Assembly (NCBI GenBank): GCA_029863035.1
Contig: JAOTWH010000139.1
Coordinates: forward strand, 1 to 6,129
Reading direction: 5' to 3'
Origin: Acidimicrobiia bacterium
GTDB taxonomy: Bacteria; Actinomycetota; Acidimicrobiia; UBA5794; JAOTWH01
Length of the DNA stretch: 6,129 bases
Each line of letters begins with the position of its first letter. Positions within the stretch are counted from its first letter, which is position 1. The notes beneath the pieces were generated by a model. It had not been told where the DNA came from, searched no databases, and worked only from the letters and a program-made list of their open reading frames with translations. A program made the position numbers and the translations under genes. Below, piece by piece: positions 4,944 to 6,129 of this stretch.

Positions 4944-6129
4944 ATGCTGGAAGAAGGGCGGAGGCTCTTCGGCACAGACGGTGTCCGCGGCAAGGCCAAC
5001 ACCGAGCTAACACCAGAGTTCGTTATGGACCTCGGCAGAGCCGCGGCCGACGGAATCACAGGTCAGGTTCTAGTGGGCCGCGACACCAGACGGTCCGGTC
5101 CAATGCTGTCGGAGGCCCTCATGTCCGGCCTGCAATCGGGCGGCATCGACACTGTCGACGTCGGAATCATCCCCACCGGTGCGGTTTCGTATCTGGGGAG
5201 GTCGACGGCTACTTCGTATTCAGCAGTCATCAGCGCGTCGCATAATCCGGCCGACGACAACGGCGTCAAGTTCTTCGGTGCCGACGGTTCCAAACTGTCG
5301 GACGAGCGAGAGGACATGATCGAGACCAGGTTGCGCCAGGGTGCCCCCTGGAAGGCAGCGCGAGGAGCGTCGGTCGGAATTCACCAGGTGATGGCCGATG
5401 GCCTCGACCGCTATGTCGACTACCTGGCCACAACCATGCCATACACCTTGGTGGGCGTCGAGATCGCGCTCGACTGCGCTAATGGGTCGGCGTTCATGGC
5501 AGCCCCCAGGCTGTTCGAGAAACTGAAGGCGACGGTCGATGTGCATTTCGACGCTCCCGATGGCCTCAATATCAACGACCGTTGCGGCGCAACTCACCCG
5601 GAGGCCCTAGCCCGTTTGGCCGACGGGAAGCTGGGCCTGGCTTTCGACGGTGACGCCGACCGGCTCATCGCGATCGACGAGGCCGGGATACCGGCGAATG
5701 GCGACGTGTTGATGGCCATCATGGCTCGCCACCTCAAGGAAAAGGGCGAGCTGGCTGGCAACACCGTGGTTGCCACCAAGATGTCCAACCTCGGCTTTCG
5801 TCGCGCCATGGAAGATCTCGATATCGATGTATTGGAGGCCGAGATAGGCGACCGCTACGTGTTGGAGGCGATGCGGGCGGAACGGTTGTCGCTGGGAGGC
5901 GAGCAGTCCGGTCACATGATCTTCGAGGACCGGACCACCGGAGACGGCCTGGTTACGGCGTTGCGGCTCTTGGAGGTCGTTGCCGCCACGGGTCTGCCGC
6001 TCACCGAGCTGAGAACGATCATGACCGAGTATCCCCAAGTGCTGCGCAACGTCACGGTGCCCGACAGGGCGGCCCTCGAGGGGGCGGATGCGCTGTGGAG
6101 CGCCGTTGAAGACGCCTCCGCCGAGCTCG
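4944..6129 (+). CDS. glmM: Phosphoglucosamine mutase GlmM, 3' end cut by the window
   Basis: GlmM converts glucosamine-6-phosphate to glucosamine-1-phosphate, the step before GlmU in making UDP-N-acetylglucosamine for peptidoglycan. About 395 residues are visible of a usual 445 or so. The missing part is the C-terminal phosphate-binding domain, lost only because the window ends. The N-terminus LFGTDGVRGKAN (8-19) is diagnostic. The phosphoserine loop is ISASHNPADDNGVKFF, with catalytic Ser99. The magnesium loop DGDADR is at 235-240, and the sugar-binding GEQSGH at 319-324. These distinguish GlmM from phosphomannomutase or phosphoglucomutase relatives. The frame has no interruption. The ATG lies 7 bases after rpsI without a recognisable Shine-Dalgarno sequence, implying translational coupling. 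The rplM-rpsI-glmM order is conserved in Actinobacteria. Confidence 0.96.
   Translation, partial: MLEEGRRLFGTDGVRGKANTELTPEFVMDLGRAAADGITGQVLVGRDTRRSGPMLSEALMSGLQSGGIDTVDVGIIPTGAVSYLGRSTATSYSAVISASHNPADDNGVKFFGADGSKLSDEREDMIETRLRQGAPWKAARGASVGIHQVMADGLDRYVDYLATTMPYTLVGVEIALDCANGSAFMAAPRLFEKLKATVDVHFDAPDGLNINDRCGATHPEALARLADGKLGLAFDGDADRLIAIDEAGIPANGDVLMAIMARHLKEKGELAGNTVVATKMSNLGFRRAMEDLDIDVLEAEIGDRYVLEAMRAERLSLGGEQSGHMIFEDRTTGDGLVTALRLLEVVAATGLPLTELRTIMTEYPQVLRNVTVPDRAALEGADALWSAVEDASAEL

Noticed and set aside
3690..5829. Shared 14-base word TCTCGATATCGATG at 3690-3703 and 5816-5829
   Set aside because: Both copies encode Leu-Asp-Ile-Asp in the same frame of truA and glmM, so chance codon coincidence explains them.

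Overview
The window looks like a high-GC chromosome, most likely an actinobacterium and perhaps a deep-branching environmental lineage. The basis is GC-rich coding sequence throughout, a GTG start on rplM, and the order truA - rplM - rpsI - glmM. This set of genes lies near rplQ in Actinobacteria; in Mycobacterium tuberculosis the run ends rplM-rpsI-glmM. The taxonomic call is an inference from gene order and composition, not from a search.

The left half (151-2662, minus strand) is a compact three-gene operon for an ABC-2 type exporter: an ATPase with a DrrA/NodI-like nucleotide-binding domain followed by two different NodJ-like permeases. The genes overlap by 1 and 4 bases and are probably translationally coupled. 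No dedicated biosynthetic or resistance gene lies beside them in the window, so the substrate cannot be deduced.

The right half (2772-6129, plus strand) reads as one transcription unit. It runs from a small five-helix membrane protein resembling the Yip1 family, through truA (tRNA pseudouridine synthase), rplM (L13) and rpsI (S9), to glmM (phosphoglucosamine mutase, cut by the window edge). It joins tRNA modification, two ribosomal proteins and cell-wall precursor synthesis, with gaps of 4, 65, -1 and 7 bases.

The two halves diverge from a 109-base intergenic region (2663-2771) that holds a strong GC-rich hairpin and three tandem copies of the heptamer GAAACGA. Four copies of nearly the same heptamer, in the same orientation, lie just past the end of the exporter operon (115-142). 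The operon is therefore bracketed by short direct tandem repeats. This is the least ordinary signal in the window.

Bases 1-110 hold no gene I can support, only a weak hairpin and a minus-strand open frame that runs off the edge. I found no tRNA, rRNA, CRISPR array, transposase or convincing Rho-independent terminator. I see no evidence of a clearly new multi-gene system: the genes are recognisable, and the interest lies in the repeats, the divergent promoter region and the unassigned exporter.
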